From: Nocardioides solisilvae
GTDB taxonomy: Bacteria; Actinomycetota; Actinomycetes; Propionibacteriales; Nocardioidaceae
NCBI RefSeq assembly: GCF_003194625.1
Contig: NZ_QHKX01000004.1
Span: 124,001-188,000, forward strand
DNA: 64,000 bases
Direction of reading: 5' to 3'
Under the pieces are notes generated by a model. That model was not told the DNA's origin. It did no database searches and worked only from the letters and a program-made list of their open reading frames with translations. The position numbers and the translations under genes are program-made. Below, piece after piece: positions 1 through 9,481 of this stretch (its first letter is position 1; the number at the start of each line of letters is the position of its first letter).

Positions 1-1769
1 TCCTGCGCCGGCTGCTGCGCCGGGCCGTCCGGTCGATGCGCCTGCTGGGCCACGAGGACCCCGCCCTGCCCGAGCTGATGCCGGTCTCCCGCGACCGGAT
101 GGGGGAGACCTACCGCGAGCTGCACGACGACTGGGAGCGGATCTCGCGGGTCGCGTTCACCGAGGAGGACGCGTTCCGCAAGACGCTGCGCTCCGGGACG
201 CAGATCTTCGATCTGGCCGCGACCGAGGTGAAGGAGGCCGGCGGCCGCTCGCTCCCGGGGGACCAGGCCTTCGCGCTGCACGACACCTACGGCTTCCCCA
301 TCGACCTGACCCTGGAGATGGCCTCCGAGCAGGGGCTCGAGGTCGACGAGCAGGGCTTCCGCGAGCTGATGGCCGAGCAGCGTGCCCGGGCCAAGGCAGA
401 CGCGCGCGCCAAGCGCGGCCAGCACGCCGACACGGCGGCGTACCGGGCCGTCCTCGACGCGCACGGCCCCACCGAGTGGCTCGCCTACGAGACCCTCGAG
501 ACCGAGTCGCGGGCCCTGGCCCTGCTCCGCGAGGGCCGGCCGGTCCCCGCGCTCGCCCCCGGCGAGGTCGGCGAGCTGGTCCTCGACCGCACGCCGTTCT
601 ACGCCGAGTCCGGAGGCCAGGCGGCCGACGCCGGACGCATCGAGCTCGACGGTGGCACCGTGCTGGAGGTCGTCGACGTGCAGCGTCCGGTCCGCGGCCT
701 GGTCGTCCACCAGGTGCGCGTGCTGGAGGGCGAGCTCCCCGCCGGTGCGACCGGGCTGCACGCCCGGGTCGACCCCGAGTGGCGCACCGGCGCCCGGCAG
801 GCCCACTCGGGCACCCACGTCGTGCACGCCGCCCTGCGCGAGGTGCTCGGCCCGTCGGCGCTGCAGTCCGGCTCCTACAACCGTCCCGGCTACCTGCGGC
901 TCGACTTCGGCTGGACCTCGGCGCTCAGCCCCGAGCAGGTGCGCGACATCGAGGCCGTCTCCAACCAGGCGCTCCGTGCCGACCTGCCGGTGGGCTGGCA
1001 GTACATGACGCTCTCGGAGGCCAGGGAGTGGGGCGCCATCGCCCTCTTCGGCGAGACCTACGACGACCAGAAGGTCCGGGTCGTGGAGATCGGCGGCCCG
1101 TGGTCGCGCGAGCTCTGCGGCGGCACCCACGTCGAGCACGCCAGCCAGATCGGCACCGTCGTCGTCACGGGCGAGGCCTCGGTCGGCTCGGGCAACCGGC
1201 GCATCGAGGCCTACACCGGGGTCGAGGGCTTCGCCTACCTCGCGCGGGAGCGCGACGTGGTCTCCGAGCTGACCGGCCTGCTCAAGGCGCAGCCCGACGA
1301 CGTGGTGGGCCGCGTCCGGGACATGGTCGAGCGCCTCCGGGCGGTCGAGAAGGAGCTGGAGCGGGCGCGGCTGGCCCAGCTGCTCGCGGGCGGCGCGGCG
1401 CTCGCCGAAGCCGCGCAGGACGTCTCGGGGGTGGCCGTGGTGGCGACCCGCCTGGACGGCGCCTCCGGCGGCGACGTGCGGACCCTGGCCACCGACGTCC
1501 GGGCCCGGCTCGGCCAGGACCGGCCCGCCGTGGTGGTGCTGGTCGGTGCTGCCGACGGCAAGGTCTCCGTGGTCGCGGCCACCAACGACGCGGCCCGCGC
1601 GCGGGGGCTCTCGGCCAACGACCTGGTCCGCGCGCTCGGTCCGCACGTCGGGGGCCGGGGCGGCGGCAAGGCCGACCTCGCCCAGGGTGGCGGCACCGAG
1701 GTGGGCGGCGTCGACGCCGCCGTCGCGGCCGTCCCCGCAGAGGTGGCCCGGGCGCTCGGCGGAGCCTGA
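1..1769 (+). CDS. alaS: Alanyl-tRNA synthetase, 3' portion (5' end outside window)
   Basis: This enzyme charges tRNA-Ala with alanine in the cytoplasm. The reading frame is already open at position 3, and the first codons (LRRLLRRAVRSM) are typical AlaRS core, so the Met at 36 is internal. About 588 residues are visible of a family near 880-890, so the aminoacylation core is mostly missing. The editing domain is present, with its metal-binding HSGTHVVH motif near nt 804 and CGGTHVEH near nt 1120. It is followed by a helical linker and the C-Ala/DHHA1 region ending in a glycine-rich GGRGGGKADLAQGGG. The gene ends one base before the ruvX start, in the actinobacterial alaS-ruvX-mltG-aroE order. 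Identity is secure. Confidence 0.97.
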   Translation, partial: LRRLLRRAVRSMRLLGHEDPALPELMPVSRDRMGETYRELHDDWERISRVAFTEEDAFRKTLRSGTQIFDLAATEVKEAGGRSLPGDQAFALHDTYGFPIDLTLEMASEQGLEVDEQGFRELMAEQRARAKADARAKRGQHADTAAYRAVLDAHGPTEWLAYETLETESRALALLREGRPVPALAPGEVGELVLDRTPFYAESGGQAADAGRIELDGGTVLEVVDVQRPVRGLVVHQVRVLEGELPAGATGLHARVDPEWRTGARQAHSGTHVVHAALREVLGPSALQSGSYNRPGYLRLDFGWTSALSPEQVRDIEAVSNQALRADLPVGWQYMTLSEAREWGAIALFGETYDDQKVRVVEIGGPWSRELCGGTHVEHASQIGTVVVTGEASVGSGNRRIEAYTGVEGFAYLARERDVVSELTGLLKAQPDDVVGRVRDMVERLRAVEKELERARLAQLLAGGAALAEAAQDVSGVAVVATRLDGASGGDVRTLATDVRARLGQDRPAVVVLVGAADGKVSVVAATNDAARARGLSANDLVRALGPHVGGRGGGKADLAQGGGTEVGGVDAAVAAVPAEVARALGGA

Positions 1770-1770
1770 C

Positions 1771-2232
1771 GTGCGTCACGGTGTGCGGCTGGGGGTCGAC
1801 CCGGGGGACGCCCGGATCGGGGTGGCCCGCAGCGACCCGAGCGGCTTCCTCGCCACCCCGGTGGAGACGGTGCCGCGGGGCCGCGGCGACCTGCGCCGGA
1901 TCGCCCGGATCCTGGCCGAGGAGGAGGCGGTGGAGGTCGTCGTCGGGCTCCCGCGGTCGTTGTCGGGTTCCGAGGGGCCGGCGGCCGGCAAGGTCCGCGA
2001 GTTCGCCCTCGCGCTGGCCCGTCGGGTTGCACCGGTCCCCGTGAGGCTGTGTGATGAGCGCCTGTCCACGGTGAGCGCGGAGTCGATGCTCCGCGAGCGG
2101 GGCAGCAAGGGCAGCAAACGACGCGCGGTGGTCGACCAGGTCGCCGCCGTCGTCATCCTGCAACACGCGTTGGACACGGAGCGAAGCACCGGATCCGCGC
2201 CCGGAGAGATCGTCGAGGTCAGCGATGAGTGA
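1771..2232 (+). CDS. ruvX: RuvX/YqgF family putative Holliday junction resolvase
   Basis: A 153-residue RNase H-fold protein of the YqgF/RuvX family, thought to act as a nuclease in rRNA maturation or branched-DNA processing. The first strand carries GVDPGDARIGVARSD with the acidic residue of the fold. Further motifs are VVGLPRSLSG and DERLSTVSAE, then the C-terminal helix DQVAAVVILQHALD. The GTG at 1771, one base after the alaS stop, is chosen because the conserved first strand begins six codons later. The 3' end overlaps mltG by 8 bp, which suggests coupled translation. The family is clear; the exact substrate is not visible from sequence. Confidence 0.93.
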   Translation: MRHGVRLGVDPGDARIGVARSDPSGFLATPVETVPRGRGDLRRIARILAEEEAVEVVVGLPRSLSGSEGPAAGKVREFALALARRVAPVPVRLCDERLSTVSAESMLRERGSKGSKRRAVVDQVAAVVILQHALDTERSTGSAPGEIVEVSDE

Positions 2233-3391
2233 GCACGAGGACGAGGTCCTGCCCCTGGGGCAGGACGAGGAGGCGGACGAGTACACCGCCGGGGGCGCCC
2301 GCAGGAAGCGGCGCGGACCGGTCGGCTGCCTCGTGCTGCTCGCCGTCCTCGCGCTCCTGGCCGGCGGGCTCTACGTCGCGGTCGACCGGGGCATGGAGTT
2401 CGTCTCCGACCAGTTCGGCTCGGTGGAGGACTACCCGGGCCCCGGTGAGGGGCAGGTGATGTTCGAGGTCGAGCCCGGGGACGTCGTCGCCGAGATCGGC
2501 CGCAACCTCAAGGACGCCGGGGTGGTCGCCTCGGTCCAGGCCTTCATCGACGCGGCCGCGGCCAACCCCGACTCCAACGGGATCCAGCCCGGCTCCTACG
2601 AGCTGGCCGAGGGGATGCGGGCCGCCGACGCGCTCGACCTGCTGGTCGACCCGGCCAACCAGGTGAAGACGACGGTGACCATCCCCGAGGGCCTTCGTGT
2701 CGTCGACATCGTCGACATCCTGGTCGAGGAGACGAAGTTCAACCGCAAGCGCTACGAGAAGGCGCTCGACGACCCCGCCGCCCTGGGCCTGCCCGAGTAC
2801 GCCGGGGGCAACGCGGAGGGCTACCTCTTCCCGGCCACCTACGAGCTCGGGCCCAAGGACAAGCCGGTCGACATCCTCGCCAAGATGGTCTCGCGGTGGC
2901 GGCAGGCCGCCGACGACGCCGGGCTGGAGCAGAAGGCGGCCGAGCTGGGCAGGACGCCGGCCGAGATCATGATCATCGCGTCGCTGGTCGAGGCGGAGGG
3001 CCGGGGGGACGACATGCCCAAGGTCGCCCGGGTGATCTACAACCGTCTCGACGGCCCGGGCGACAAGGGCGGCACCAACGGCCTCCTGCAGGTCGACGCG
3101 GCCAACGCCTACGGCATCGGCAAGTCGGGCACGACGGCGCTCACCACCGAGGAGCTGGCCGTGGACACGCCGTACAACACGCGGCTGTACCCTGGCCTCC
3201 CGCCGACGCCCATCGAGGCGCCCGGCGACGACGCCATCGACGCCGCGGTCAACCCCGCCGACGGCCCCTGGTACTACTACGTGACCGTCGACCTGCGCAC
3301 CGGCGAGACGAAGTTCGCCGAGGACTACCAGGAGTTCCTGCAGTTCAAGGACGAGTACCTCGCCTACTGCGAGACCTCGGACGCGTGCTGA
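2225..3391 (+). CDS. mltG: Endolytic murein transglycosylase MltG (YceG-like)
   Basis: A membrane-anchored lytic transglycosylase that cleaves nascent peptidoglycan strands and so sets glycan chain length. The 388 residues contain a charged cytoplasmic N-terminus, one transmembrane segment (about residues 33-52), a LysM-like region, and the YceG catalytic domain. The catalytic glutamate is in IIASLVEAEGRG near residue 255. The family block PYNTRLYPGLPPTPI follows. Where many homologues have LQSDAT, this protein has LQVDAANAYGIG, a modest variation. The ATG overlaps the end of ruvX, and aroE starts 4 bp after the stop, so it lies within the operon. Confidence 0.93.
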   Translation: MSEHEDEVLPLGQDEEADEYTAGGARRKRRGPVGCLVLLAVLALLAGGLYVAVDRGMEFVSDQFGSVEDYPGPGEGQVMFEVEPGDVVAEIGRNLKDAGVVASVQAFIDAAAANPDSNGIQPGSYELAEGMRAADALDLLVDPANQVKTTVTIPEGLRVVDIVDILVEETKFNRKRYEKALDDPAALGLPEYAGGNAEGYLFPATYELGPKDKPVDILAKMVSRWRQAADDAGLEQKAAELGRTPAEIMIIASLVEAEGRGDDMPKVARVIYNRLDGPGDKGGTNGLLQVDAANAYGIGKSGTTALTTEELAVDTPYNTRLYPGLPPTPIEAPGDDAIDAAVNPADGPWYYYVTVDLRTGETKFAEDYQEFLQFKDEYLAYCETSDAC

Positions 3392-3395
3392 CCCG

Positions 3396-4244
3396 ATGAG
3401 CTCGACGGCCCGCCGGTGCGGGGTGCTGGGCGACCCCGTGGCGCACTCGTTGTCGCCCACCCTGCACCGGGCGGGCTACGCGGCGCTGGGCCTGGACTGG
3501 GTGTACGACGCCCACCGGGTGCCGGCGGGCGGGCTGGCGGCGTTCGTGGACGGCCTCGACGCCGAGTGGCGCGGCCTGTCGGTCACCATGCCGCTCAAGC
3601 TCGAGGCCCACGCCCGGGCGGACCGGCTGACCGACCGGGCCCGGCGCTCCGGCGTGGTCAACACGCTGGTCCTCGACGGCGACGTGCTGGGGGACAACAC
3701 CGACCTCCCGGGCGCCGTCGCGGCGCTCGAGGAGCGGATGCCGTCGGCACCGACCACGGCGCTCGTCCTCGGGGGCGGGGCCACGGCCACCTCCGTGGGG
3801 CTCGCGCTCGCCGAGACCGGTGTGCGCCGGATCGCCGTGGCCGTGCGGGATCCCGCCCGCGCGGCAGCCGCCGCGACCGCGGTCCGCGCCCACCCTGGAG
3901 CCCCGGAGGTCACGGTCCTGCGCCTCGCCGACCTCGTCGACGGGGCAGCGGTGCCGGTGCGTCCCGACGTCGTGGTCTCCACCATCCCCGCCGGCGCGCA
4001 GGAGCCGGGGCTGGTGGAGCGCGTGGCCGACGTCCCGTGCCTCTTCGACGTGCTCTACGACCCGTGGCCCACGCCCCTGGCCCGGGCAGCCACGGGGGCG
4101 GTGGTCTCCGGTCTGGACCTGCTCGTCCACCAGGCGGCCCTCCAGTTCGCGCTCTTCACCGGCCGGGACGCGCCGATCGCCGCGATGCGGGCCGCGGGGG
4201 AGCGGGCCCTGCGCGAGCGCGACCCCGCCCGGGGGGCGCCGTGA
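3396..4244 (+). CDS. aroE: Shikimate dehydrogenase
   Basis: NADP-dependent reduction of 3-dehydroshikimate to shikimate, the fourth step of the shikimate pathway. In 282 residues one sees the substrate-binding SLSP near residue 18, the catalytic lysine in SVTMPLK near residue 68, and GDNTD around residue 100. The nucleotide-binding loop [15 protein letters not shown] follows. The C-terminal region contains [13 protein letters not shown], typical of AroE. The gene is first of the five aro genes in this operon and overlaps the downstream prepilin peptidase by 4 bp (GTGA). Confidence 0.95.
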   Translation: MSSTARRCGVLGDPVAHSLSPTLHRAGYAALGLDWVYDAHRVPAGGLAAFVDGLDAEWRGLSVTMPLKLEAHARADRLTDRARRSGVVNTLVLDGDVLGDNTDLPGAVAALEERMPSAPTTALVLGGGATATSVGLALAETGVRRIAVAVRDPARAAAAATAVRAHPGAPEVTVLRLADLVDGAAVPVRPDVVVSTIPAGAQEPGLVERVADVPCLFDVLYDPWPTPLARAATGAVVSGLDLLVHQAALQFALFTGRDAPIAAMRAAGERALRERDPARGAP

Positions 4245-5047
4245 TCGGGGCGGCCCTGCTGGGCGCCGGGCTGTGCGGCGCGGGCGGGCTGCTCGTGCCG
4301 CCGCTGGTGGCCCGGATCCCCGAGCCCGAGCCCGAGCCGGCCAGCGAGCCCGAGCCCGTACCTGCCAGCGAGGCGGAGCCCGCCCCCGCTACCGACGTCG
4401 AGCCCGCCTCGGCCCCCGAGGCCAAGGAGTCCTACGCCGCGATCGCGGCGGAGGCCAAGGAGTCCTACGCCGCGATCGCGGCCACCCGGGGTCTCGGCGT
4501 GAAGGCCGCCCTCGCCTCCGGCGCCTCGGGAGGGGTGGTGGGTGCCGTCGCGGGCTGGGACTGGTCGTTGCTCCTGCTGCTCCCGCTGGTGCCCGTGCTG
4601 GTCGCCCTCGCGGTGGTCGACTGGCGGACCCGGTTGCTGCCCACCTGGGTGATCGCCCGCTGCTACGCGTTCCTGGTGCCGGCCGCGCTCGTCGCCGCCC
4701 TCGTGGCCGGGGACCATGCCGACCTGGTCCGCGCGGCCTGGGGCTGGCTGGTCGCCGGCACCTCCTTCTTCCTGCTCTGGTTCGTCCACCCCCGGGGGCT
4801 GGGCTACGGCGACGTGCGCCTCTCGGGGGTGCTCGGCATCGCGCTGGGCCACCTCGGCTGGGGCGAGCTGCTCACGGGCCTGTACGCCGGCTTCGTGCTG
4901 GGCGGCGTCGTCGGGGGGCTGCTGGCCGCCACGGGGCGGGCCGACCGCACGGGGGTGCCGTTCGGGCCCTTCATGGTCCTCGGCGCGCTGGTCGGGGTGG
5001 TGGCCGGGCCATGGGTCTGGGGACATCTCGTGGGGGGCTGGGCCTGA
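4241..5047 (+). CDS. A24-family prepilin peptidase-like membrane protein
   Basis: Probable membrane aspartyl protease that processes type IV or Tad prepilin leader peptides. The 268-residue protein starts at GTG 4241, overlapping the aroE stop. After one N-terminal hydrophobic segment comes a cytoplasmic linker rich in Pro-Glu pairs. It includes an exact 11-residue tandem repeat, [11 protein letters not shown] twice (nt 4418-4483). About six membrane segments follow. The two expected catalytic aspartates are present, in [11 protein letters not shown] near residue 127 and [11 protein letters not shown] near residue 191. The cysteine pairs of the classical PilD N-terminal methylase domain are absent, as in TadV/FppA-type short peptidases. 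No pilus genes are in the window; its place between aroE and aroC is common in relatives. Confidence 0.85.
   Translation: MIGAALLGAGLCGAGGLLVPPLVARIPEPEPEPASEPEPVPASEAEPAPATDVEPASAPEAKESYAAIAAEAKESYAAIAATRGLGVKAALASGASGGVVGAVAGWDWSLLLLLPLVPVLVALAVVDWRTRLLPTWVIARCYAFLVPAALVAALVAGDHADLVRAAWGWLVAGTSFFLLWFVHPRGLGYGDVRLSGVLGIALGHLGWGELLTGLYAGFVLGGVVGGLLAATGRADRTGVPFGPFMVLGALVGVVAGPWVWGHLVGGWA
4418..4483 (+). repeat. 33-bp in-frame tandem duplication in the prepilin peptidase
   Basis: Two adjacent 33-bp copies, differing only at the last base, encode [11 protein letters not shown] twice. They sit at the end of an acidic Pro-Glu-rich linker before the catalytic membrane domain. The near identity suggests a recent slippage duplication. 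Confidence 0.9.
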
Positions 5048-5082
5048 CCGATCGCCGGAGGCCTCGTGGGAGACTGGGGCCC

Positions 5083-6261
5083 ATGTTGCGATGGCTCACG
5101 GCAGGCGAGTCCCACGGACCGTCCCTCGTCGCGATCCTGGAGGGCCTCCCGGCCCACGTCCAGGTCACGACCGACGACCTCACCGACTCGCTGGCCCGGC
5201 GTCGGCTCGGCCACGGCCGCGGCGCCCGGATGAAGTTCGAGCAGGACGTGGTCCGGATCGTCGGGGGAGTCCGGCACGGCGCCACGCAGGGCGGCCCCGT
5301 GGCAGTCGAGGTGGGCAACAGCGAGTGGCCCAAGTGGGAGCAGGTGATGTCCGCGGACCCCGTGGACCCGGCCGAGCTCGCCACGATGGCCCGCAACGCG
5401 CCCCTCACCCGGCCGCGTCCCGGGCACGCCGACCTGGTGGGCATGCAGAAGTACGACTTCGACGAGGCCCGCCCGATCCTCGAGCGGGCCTCCGCCCGCG
5501 AGACCGCCGCCCGGGTGGCGCTGGGCCGCGTCGCCTCCAACTTCCTGCGCCAGGCCCTCGACGTGGAGATCGTCTCCCACGTCGTGGAGCTCGGCGGCGT
5601 CCCCGCCCCGTCCGGGCTGCTGCCCACCGCCGACGACGTGGCCCGCCTCGACGAGGACCCGGTGCGCTGCCTCGACCCCGAGGCCTCGGCCGCGATGGTG
5701 GCCGTGATCGACCAGGCCCACAAGGACGGCGACACCCTGGGCGGGGTCGTCGAGGTGGTCGTGCACGGCCTCCCGCCGGGTCTCGGCTCGCACGTCCACT
5801 GGGACCGGCGGCTCGACGCGCGCCTCGCCGGCGCCCTCATGGGCATCCAGGCGATCAAGGGCGTCGAGGTGGGCGACGGCTTCGAGCTGGCCGCCACCCC
5901 CGGCTCGCTGGCCCACGACGAGATCGTGCCCACCGCCGACGGGCTGCGCCGCACGTCGGGGCGCTCCGGCGGCACCGAGGGCGGGATGACCACCGGCGAG
6001 GTCCTGCGCGTGCGGGCGGCGATGAAGCCCATCGCCACCGTGCCTCGGGCGCTGCGCACCGTGGACGTGGCGACCGGCGAGGAGGCGGTGGCGCACCACC
6101 AGCGCTCAGACGTCTGCGCCGTCCCCGCGGCAGGCATCGTGGCCGAGGCGATGGTCGCGCTCGTCCTCGCGGACGCGGCCGTGGAGAAGTTCGGCGGCGA
6201 CTCGGTCCAGGAGACCCGCCGCAACGCGCAGTCCTACCTCGACACCCTGCGGTTCCGGTGA
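5083..6261 (+). CDS. aroC: Chorismate synthase
   Basis: Converts 5-enolpyruvylshikimate-3-phosphate to chorismate using reduced FMN, the last shikimate step. The 392 residues open with the signature [36 protein letters not shown] follows, then the FMN/substrate block [16 protein letters not shown] and [17 protein letters not shown]. The C-terminal motif is [17 protein letters not shown]. The ATG at 5083 matches the conserved N-terminus; there is a 35-bp gap after the prepilin peptidase. The stop overlaps the aroK GTG (GTGA). No aroA (EPSP synthase) occurs in the window, so it must be elsewhere. Confidence 0.97.
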   Translation: MLRWLTAGESHGPSLVAILEGLPAHVQVTTDDLTDSLARRRLGHGRGARMKFEQDVVRIVGGVRHGATQGGPVAVEVGNSEWPKWEQVMSADPVDPAELATMARNAPLTRPRPGHADLVGMQKYDFDEARPILERASARETAARVALGRVASNFLRQALDVEIVSHVVELGGVPAPSGLLPTADDVARLDEDPVRCLDPEASAAMVAVIDQAHKDGDTLGGVVEVVVHGLPPGLGSHVHWDRRLDARLAGALMGIQAIKGVEVGDGFELAATPGSLAHDEIVPTADGLRRTSGRSGGTEGGMTTGEVLRVRAAMKPIATVPRALRTVDVATGEEAVAHHQRSDVCAVPAAGIVAEAMVALVLADAAVEKFGGDSVQETRRNAQSYLDTLRFR

Positions 6262-6782
6262 CCGGCGCCGCAGCGGCCGGGGCGGGTCCGCGGGCCGTCC
6301 TGGTCGGCCCGATGGGTGCCGGCAAGTCCACCGTGGCTGCCCTGCTCGCCGCCGCCTGGGGCGTCGGCCACCGCGACACCGACACCGACGTCGAGGCCGG
6401 TGAGGGCCGCAGCATCTCCGACATCTTCGTGGACTCCGGCGAGGAGCACTTCCGCGCCCTGGAACGGGAGGCGGTGGCGCGCGCCCTGGCCGAGCACACC
6501 GGCGTCCTCTCCCTCGGTGGCGGGGCCGTCCTGGACCCCGCGACCCGGGAGCTGCTGGCCGGCCGGCCCGTGGTCTTCCTCCGCGTGGGTCTCTCCGACG
6601 CGGTCAAGCGGGTCGGCCTCGGCACCGGACGCCCCTTGCTGCTCGGCAACGTGCGCGGCCGGATCAAGGCCCTGCTCGACGAGCGCGCCCCGCTCTACGA
6701 GTCGGTCGCCGCGCTGGTCGTGGAGACCGACGGACGGTCCCCCGAAGAGGTCGCGGACGAGATCATGGAGGCCCTGGCATGA
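6258..6782 (+). CDS. aroK: Shikimate kinase
   Basis: ATP-dependent 3-phosphorylation of shikimate. The 174-residue P-loop protein carries Walker [10 protein letters not shown] near residue 18, the shikimate-binding DTDTDVE, the [11 protein letters not shown] loop, and the lid arginine in [10 protein letters not shown]. The GTG start overlaps the aroC stop by 4 bp and the stop overlaps the aroB ATG by 4 bp, so the enzyme is probably made in step with its neighbours. The length is normal for the family. Confidence 0.95.
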   Translation: MTGAAAAGAGPRAVLVGPMGAGKSTVAALLAAAWGVGHRDTDTDVEAGEGRSISDIFVDSGEEHFRALEREAVARALAEHTGVLSLGGGAVLDPATRELLAGRPVVFLRVGLSDAVKRVGLGTGRPLLLGNVRGRIKALLDERAPLYESVAALVVETDGRSPEEVADEIMEALA

Positions 6783-7891
6783 GCGGGACACCGGCCGAGA
6801 CGCGGCTGCACGTCGGCGGCGCGTCGCCGTACGACGTGCTGGTCGGGCACGACCTGGCCGACCGGCTGCCCGGGATCCTCGGCGACGGGGTGCAGCGGGT
6901 CGCCCTGCTCTACGCCGGCGAGCTCGGCGCCCTGGCGCAGCCGGTGGCCGACGTGCTGGCCGGCCGCTACGACGTGCTGGCGCTCGGGCTGCCGGACGGC
7001 GAGGCCACCAAGACGGCCGCCGTGGCCGCCGACTGCTGGGAGGCGCTCGGCGAGGCGGGCTTCACCCGGTCCGACGCGGTCGTCACGCTGGGCGGCGGAG
7101 CGACGACCGACCTGGGCGGCTTCGTGGCGGCCACGTGGCTGCGCGGCGTCCGGGTCGTCCACCTGCCCACCACCGTGCTGGCCATGGTGGACGCCGCCGT
7201 CGGGGGCAAGACGGGGATCAACACCGGTGCCGGAAAGAACCTCGTCGGGGCGTTCCACGAGCCCGCCGGGGTGCTCTGCGACCTCCGGCTGCTCGAGACG
7301 CTGCCCCGGGCCGAGCTCGTCGCCGGGCTCGGAGAGGTGGTCAAGTGCGGCTTCATCGCCGACCCCCGGATCCTCGAGCTCGTCGAGCAGGTGGCGGCCG
7401 ACGAGCTGGTCCCCGGCTCGCCGGTGCTGCGCGAGCTGGTCGAGCGCGCGATCCGGGTCAAGGTCGACGTCGTCGTCGACGACCTCAAGGAGACCGGGGG
7501 CAGCGGGGGCCACCCGGGCCGCGAGGTGCTCAACTACGGCCACACCATGGCCCACGCCATCGAGCGGGCGTCGGGCTACGAGGTGCGGCACGGCGAGGCG
7601 GTGGCCCTGGGTTGCGTCTTCGTCGCCGAGGTGGCCCGGTTGGCCGGGATCCTCCACGACGACGTCGCAGGCCGACACCGGGAGGCGTTCGGCCGGCTGG
7701 GGCTGCCGGTGACGTGGGCGGGGGCCTCCTTCGAGGAGCTGCGCGCGGCCATGGCCGTCGACAAGAAGACCCGCGGCTCCCAGCTGCGCCTCGTGGTCCT
7801 CGAGGACCTGGCCGAGCCGCGGATCCTCGCGGGGCCCGAGGAGGAGCACCTGCGGGCGGCGTACGCCGTGATGTCCGGGAGCGTCGCGTGA
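6779..7891 (+). CDS. aroB: 3-dehydroquinate synthase
   Basis: NAD- and metal-dependent cyclisation of DAHP to 3-dehydroquinate, the second step of the pathway. The 370 residues show the NAD-binding [16 protein letters not shown], the substrate loop [18 protein letters not shown] and [13 protein letters not shown]. The metal ligands are E in [12 protein letters not shown] in [12 protein letters not shown] and H in RHGEAVALG. The start codon overlaps the aroK stop (ATGA) and the stop overlaps the aroQ start (GTGA), within an unbroken aroC-K-B-Q string. Confidence 0.96.
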   Translation: MSGTPAETRLHVGGASPYDVLVGHDLADRLPGILGDGVQRVALLYAGELGALAQPVADVLAGRYDVLALGLPDGEATKTAAVAADCWEALGEAGFTRSDAVVTLGGGATTDLGGFVAATWLRGVRVVHLPTTVLAMVDAAVGGKTGINTGAGKNLVGAFHEPAGVLCDLRLLETLPRAELVAGLGEVVKCGFIADPRILELVEQVAADELVPGSPVLRELVERAIRVKVDVVVDDLKETGGSGGHPGREVLNYGHTMAHAIERASGYEVRHGEAVALGCVFVAEVARLAGILHDDVAGRHREAFGRLGLPVTWAGASFEELRAAMAVDKKTRGSQLRLVVLEDLAEPRILAGPEEEHLRAAYAVMSGSVA

Positions 7892-8331
7892 GCGCGACGC
7901 GTCGGGTGCTCGTCCTCAACGGCCCCAACCTGGGGCGCCTGGGCCGTCGACAGCCGGAGATCTACGGCACCACGACCCACGCCGAGCTCGCTGAGCTCTG
8001 CCGCGGCTGGGGGAGCGACCTCGGCCTCGACGTGGAGGTGCGCCAGACCAACCACGAGGGCGAGCTGCTCGACTGGCTCAACGACGCCGCGGACCAGCGC
8101 CTCCCCGTCGTGCTCAACGCCGGTGCCTGGACCCACTACTCCTTCGCACTCTTCGACGCCTGCGCCCAGCTCGAGGCACCGCTGGTGGAGGTCCACCTCT
8201 CCGACCCGGGGCAGCGGCCCGAGGAGTTCCGGCACACGTCCGTGGTCGAGCCGCACGCCCTGGCCACCGTCGTCGGCCAGGGCGTCCAGGGCTACCGGCA
8301 GGCGCTCGAGCTCCTCGCCGTCCGGCCCTGA
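7888..8331 (+). CDS. aroQ: 3-dehydroquinate dehydratase, type II
   Basis: Reversible dehydration of 3-dehydroquinate to 3-dehydroshikimate. The 147-residue protein has the type II signature [17 protein letters not shown], with the catalytic Arg and Tyr, then the catalytic-His region [12 protein letters not shown] and the EVHLSD strand. A typical actinobacterial enzyme reads S-N after this His and has five residues before the EEFR helix. Here it reads S-D with one extra residue ([11 protein letters not shown]) and FRHTS instead of FRRHS, so the substrate-anchor loop is slightly altered. GTG 7888 overlaps aroB. It is the last aro gene of the operon. Confidence 0.93.
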   Translation: MSATRRVLVLNGPNLGRLGRRQPEIYGTTTHAELAELCRGWGSDLGLDVEVRQTNHEGELLDWLNDAADQRLPVVLNAGAWTHYSFALFDACAQLEAPLVEVHLSDPGQRPEEFRHTSVVEPHALATVVGQGVQGYRQALELLAVRP

Positions 8332-8382
8332 CCCGCCCCGCGCCGCAGGGGGAGCGCTTTTCACGCTGCGCCGTGCGGACGA

Positions 8383-8388
8383 TAGACT
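8383..8388 (+). promoter_or_regulatory. Candidate -10 box (TAGACT) upstream of efp
   Basis: TAGACT fits the actinobacterial TAnnnT -10 pattern, 43 nt before the efp ATG. A TTTCAC lies 18 bp upstream as a weak -35. The same ten bases, GATAGACTCG, recur before ctaB at 63542. This would give efp-nusB a promoter separate from the aro operon. Confidence 0.5.
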
Positions 8389-8431
8389 CGCTCGGCTCCC
8401 CGTTCCTCGACCCGAAGGCTGACACGCGCGC

Positions 8432-8995
8432 ATGGCAACCACGAACGACCTGAAGAACGGCATGGTGCTCAACATCGACGGACAGCTGTGGTCCGTCGTG
8501 GAGTTCCAGCACGTCAAGCCCGGCAAGGGCCCGGCGTTCGTGCGCACCAAGCTGAAGAACGTCGAGTCGGGCAAGACGGTCGACAAGACCTTCAACGCCG
8601 GCACCAAGGTCGAGACGGCCAACGTCGACAAGCGCACGATGCAGTACCTCTACAACGACGGCTCGTCCTACGTCTTCATGGACGTCCAGTCCTACGACCA
8701 GATCGAGGTCTCGCCCGAGGTCGTCGGCGATGCCAAGAACTTCATGCTCGAGAACCAGGAAGCGATCGTCGCGACCAACGAGGGCCGTGTGCTCTACGTC
8801 GAGCTCCCCGCCTCCGTCGAGCTGCTCGTCGCGGAGACCGAGCCCGGCCTGCAGGGCGACCGGTCGACCGGTGGCACCAAGCCGGCCACCCTGGAGACCG
8901 GCCACGTCATCCAGGTCCCCCTCTTCCTCACCTCCGGCGAGAAGGTCAAGGTCGACACGCGCGACTCGTCCTACCTCGGCCGGGTCAAGGGCTGA
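8432..8995 (+). CDS. efp: Elongation factor P
   Basis: EF-P binds the ribosome between the P and E sites and relieves stalling on proline runs. The 187 residues form the usual three beta-barrel domains. The functional loop near residue 32 reads [13 protein letters not shown], with the tip Lys flanked by a Pro-Gly/Gly-Pro palindrome. That loop type is reported in Actinobacteria for EF-P that works without lysine modification, and no modification enzyme is seen here. A GAAGG about 13 nt upstream may be the ribosome site. nusB follows after 28 bp, the standard efp-nusB pairing. Confidence 0.96.
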   Translation: MATTNDLKNGMVLNIDGQLWSVVEFQHVKPGKGPAFVRTKLKNVESGKTVDKTFNAGTKVETANVDKRTMQYLYNDGSSYVFMDVQSYDQIEVSPEVVGDAKNFMLENQEAIVATNEGRVLYVELPASVELLVAETEPGLQGDRSTGGTKPATLETGHVIQVPLFLTSGEKVKVDTRDSSYLGRVKG

Positions 8996-9023
8996 GCGCG
9001 GACCGAGCAGGGGAACGCGCCTG

Positions 9024-9431
9024 ATGGCTGCGCGCAGCAAGGCCCGCAAGCGGGCCCTCGACATCCTCTTCGCCTCCGAGCTGAGGTCGGAGTCGCCGGT
9101 CGAGGCCCTCGACCGTGCCGTCGCCGAGGGCGACGGGCCGACCAACGAGTACACGAGCGTCCTGGTCCGCGGAGTCTGGCAGCACCGTGAGCGGATCGAC
9201 GAGGTGCTCACCCGCTACGCGGAGGGGTGGACCCTCACCCGGATGCCGGCGGTGGACCGCAACGTCCTCCGGCTCGGGGTCTACGAGATCCTGCACGCCG
9301 ACGACGTGCCCGACGCCGTGGCGGTGAGCGAGGCGATGGGCCTGGTCCGGGAGCTCTCGACCGACGACTCCCCGGTCTTCGTCAACGGGGTGCTCGGCAA
9401 CATCGTGCGCCACAAGGACGCGCTGGACTGA
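9024..9431 (+). CDS. nusB: Transcription antitermination factor NusB
   Basis: RNA-binding all-helical factor that joins NusE/S10 on boxA during rRNA antitermination. The 135 residues begin MAARSKARKRALDILFASEL, the arginine-rich RNA-contact helix of the family. They end with AVSEAMGLVRELSTDDSPVF and VNGVLGNIVR, the typical C-terminal helices. The ATG at 9024 is 28 bp after efp. The gene ends a forward operon; the next gene points the opposite way, across a pair of GC hairpins. Confidence 0.95.
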   Translation: MAARSKARKRALDILFASELRSESPVEALDRAVAEGDGPTNEYTSVLVRGVWQHRERIDEVLTRYAEGWTLTRMPAVDRNVLRLGVYEILHADDVPDAVAVSEAMGLVRELSTDDSPVFVNGVLGNIVRHKDALD

Positions 9432-9437
9432 CCGGCG

Positions 9438-9473
9438 CGACGCCCGGCGTCGTGCCAAGGGCCGGGCGCCGGC
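9438..9473. terminator. Two GC-rich hairpins between convergent nusB and the GT2 gene
   Basis: CGACGC-ccg-GCGTCG (9438-9452) and GCCGG-gcg-CCGGC (9461-9473) are perfect stem-loops directly after nusB and before the stop of the oppositely oriented glycosyltransferase. There is no T-tract on either side, which is common in actinobacterial bidirectional terminators. The call rests on structure and position only. Confidence 0.5.
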
Positions 9474-9481
9474 TGCGGCGT

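Noticed and set aside
8332..8382. Rho-independent terminator after aroQ
   Set aside because: No stable stem is followed by a T-run; the TTTT at 8358-8361 is part of the putative promoter region.
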